From Fibrobacteria bacterium GUT77 (GTDB taxonomy: Bacteria; Fibrobacterota; Chitinivibrionia; Chitinivibrionales; Chitinispirillaceae): a stretch of DNA of 5,662 nt. The notes beneath the pieces are model-generated. The model did no database searches. It saw nothing but the letters and a program-made list of their open reading frames with translations, and had not been told where the DNA came from. Positions 4,999 to 5,662 of the stretch are shown in pieces. How positions within the stretch are numbered: the stretch's first letter is position 1; each line of letters opens with the position of its first letter. The translations under genes and the position numbers were made by a program. Where the stretch lies: positions 2,470-8,131 of the forward strand of contig LIUJ01000162.1 in assembly GCA_001462255.1 (NCBI GenBank), in the 5' to 3' direction.

Positions 4999-5662
4999 AC
5001 CGCAATTCCTCCATAATCCTCGCCGTCTCCGTCAATACCCATATTATCCGCCTATAGTGTTGGACATCATCATACTCCAATACCCGATCCTTGCGGTCTT
5101 TTAGCCATTTTTGGGCTACTTGGTAACCGCCGATATAGAATCCCCACACTTCTTGCGGGATGCCGTCAAAAAATTGCTTGTCGTTAATCCATACCCGTCC
5201 ATTACTAGTTTCGCTGGGTTCTTCATATCGTATCTTTTCTACCGTGTCGCTACCCGGAATTTGAAATTTCGCAACGCCGCCGTGCGGCTCAACGCCTTCC
5301 AATAAGTGCAATACACGGAGTTTCTCGCCTAATTTTGCCAATCGGCGGAATTGCTTGGCATCTTCGGGATAGGGAACACGCGGAAAATCTATTTTTAGGA
5401 ACTCTTTGTAACGCTCTCGGTAGGTTGGGGAGTGAAGAACGGCGTAAACGTAATCGAGGATGTCTATCGGGGCAAAAGTCTTTCTATACGAACCGGCTTC
5501 TTTTTCTTCAATATATTGTAGGCCTATCCGTTGGGATAGCTCGGCAACGATTGCTTCGTTTAGGTTGGGTTTGCGGGTTTCGCTCAATAACTTTTTATCC
5601 TTATCTTGGTAAAGATAGAGCGGAAACACATTACATCCGCCACGATAATATAAATTAATATC
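4997..5662 (-). CDS. Type ISP-like restriction-modification / DNA methyltransferase protein, C-terminal part
   Basis: The frame is open to the right edge: residues DINLYYRGGCN precede the GTG at 5629, so that GTG (Val) is internal and the gene continues outside. The 221 visible residues match the C-terminal target-recognition domain of Type ISP enzymes (LlaBIII-like). Seen are RGGCNVFPLYLY at the start, FAPIDILDYVYAVLHSPTYR with YKEFLKIDFPRVPYP (about 63-99), LGEKLRVLHLLEG, and VWGFYIGGYQVAQKWLKDRK (about 172-191). DDVQHYRRIIWVLTETARIM closes the protein. Full-length relatives carry an Mrr-like nuclease, a helicase-like ATPase and an N6-adenine methyltransferase before this domain and act in phage defence; shorter relatives are methyltransferase only. 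Which form this is cannot be seen. Its TAA stop (4999-4997) lies in the T-tail of the shared terminator. Confidence 0.92.
   Translation of the reverse strand, partial: DINLYYRGGCNVFPLYLYQDKDKKLLSETRKPNLNEAIVAELSQRIGLQYIEEKEAGSYRKTFAPIDILDYVYAVLHSPTYRERYKEFLKIDFPRVPYPEDAKQFRRLAKLGEKLRVLHLLEGVEPHGGVAKFQIPGSDTVEKIRYEEPSETSNGRVWINDKQFFDGIPQEVWGFYIGGYQVAQKWLKDRKDRVLEYDDVQHYRRIIWVLTETARIMEELR

Noticed and set aside
5111..5658. Plus-strand open frames at 5111-5305 and 5335-5658
   Set aside because: They are antisense to the clearly conserved Type ISP-like C-terminal domain and encode nothing recognisable.

Overview
The window looks like a chromosomal stretch from a Gram-negative bacterium. It has a lipoprotein signal followed by an extracellular-type Lamin Tail Domain, and a dTDP-sugar gene of the kind used for surface polysaccharide. 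GC is moderate to high in the core genes: hand counts give about 60% over 241-300 plus 481-600 in secA. Ile codons are strongly ATA-biased (13 of 18 in the visible secA). The style of the lipoprotein (tandem beta-rich modules, then a C-terminal LTD ending in GTPG) reminds me of Fibrobacterota. That is recall only and could not be tested here.

Layout. Positions 2-1081 hold the 3' end of secA, cut by the left window edge and complete at its C-terminal zinc motif. A compact, AT-richer type II toxin-antitoxin pair follows (1122-1765; antitoxin and PIN-domain toxin overlap by ATGA). Thirty bases later comes tmk (thymidylate kinase, 1796-2437), whose end overlaps the start of rfbA (glucose-1-phosphate thymidylyltransferase, 2422-3294) by 16 bases. 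All five genes point right with no terminator visible between them, so they may form one transcription unit. Tmk makes dTDP, the precursor of the dTTP that RfbA uses, so the overlap joins two steps of dTDP-sugar supply.

A 293-base gap (3295-3587) separates rfbA from a 454-residue lipoprotein (3588-4952). It holds a weak promoter candidate and a block of short hairpins bracketed by imperfect direct repeats, possibly a structured leader or an interspersed repeat. The lipoprotein ends just before a strong intrinsic terminator (4976-4998). On the minus strand, converging on the same terminator, is the C-terminal part of a large Type ISP-like restriction-modification or methyltransferase protein (4997-5662), which runs off the right edge.

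The window therefore mixes housekeeping genes (secA, tmk, rfbA) with accessory ones (toxin-antitoxin, restriction-modification, secreted lipoprotein). I see no clearly new system. The points most worth following are the mosaic antitoxin, the tmk-rfbA overlap and the repeat-bracketed intergenic block.
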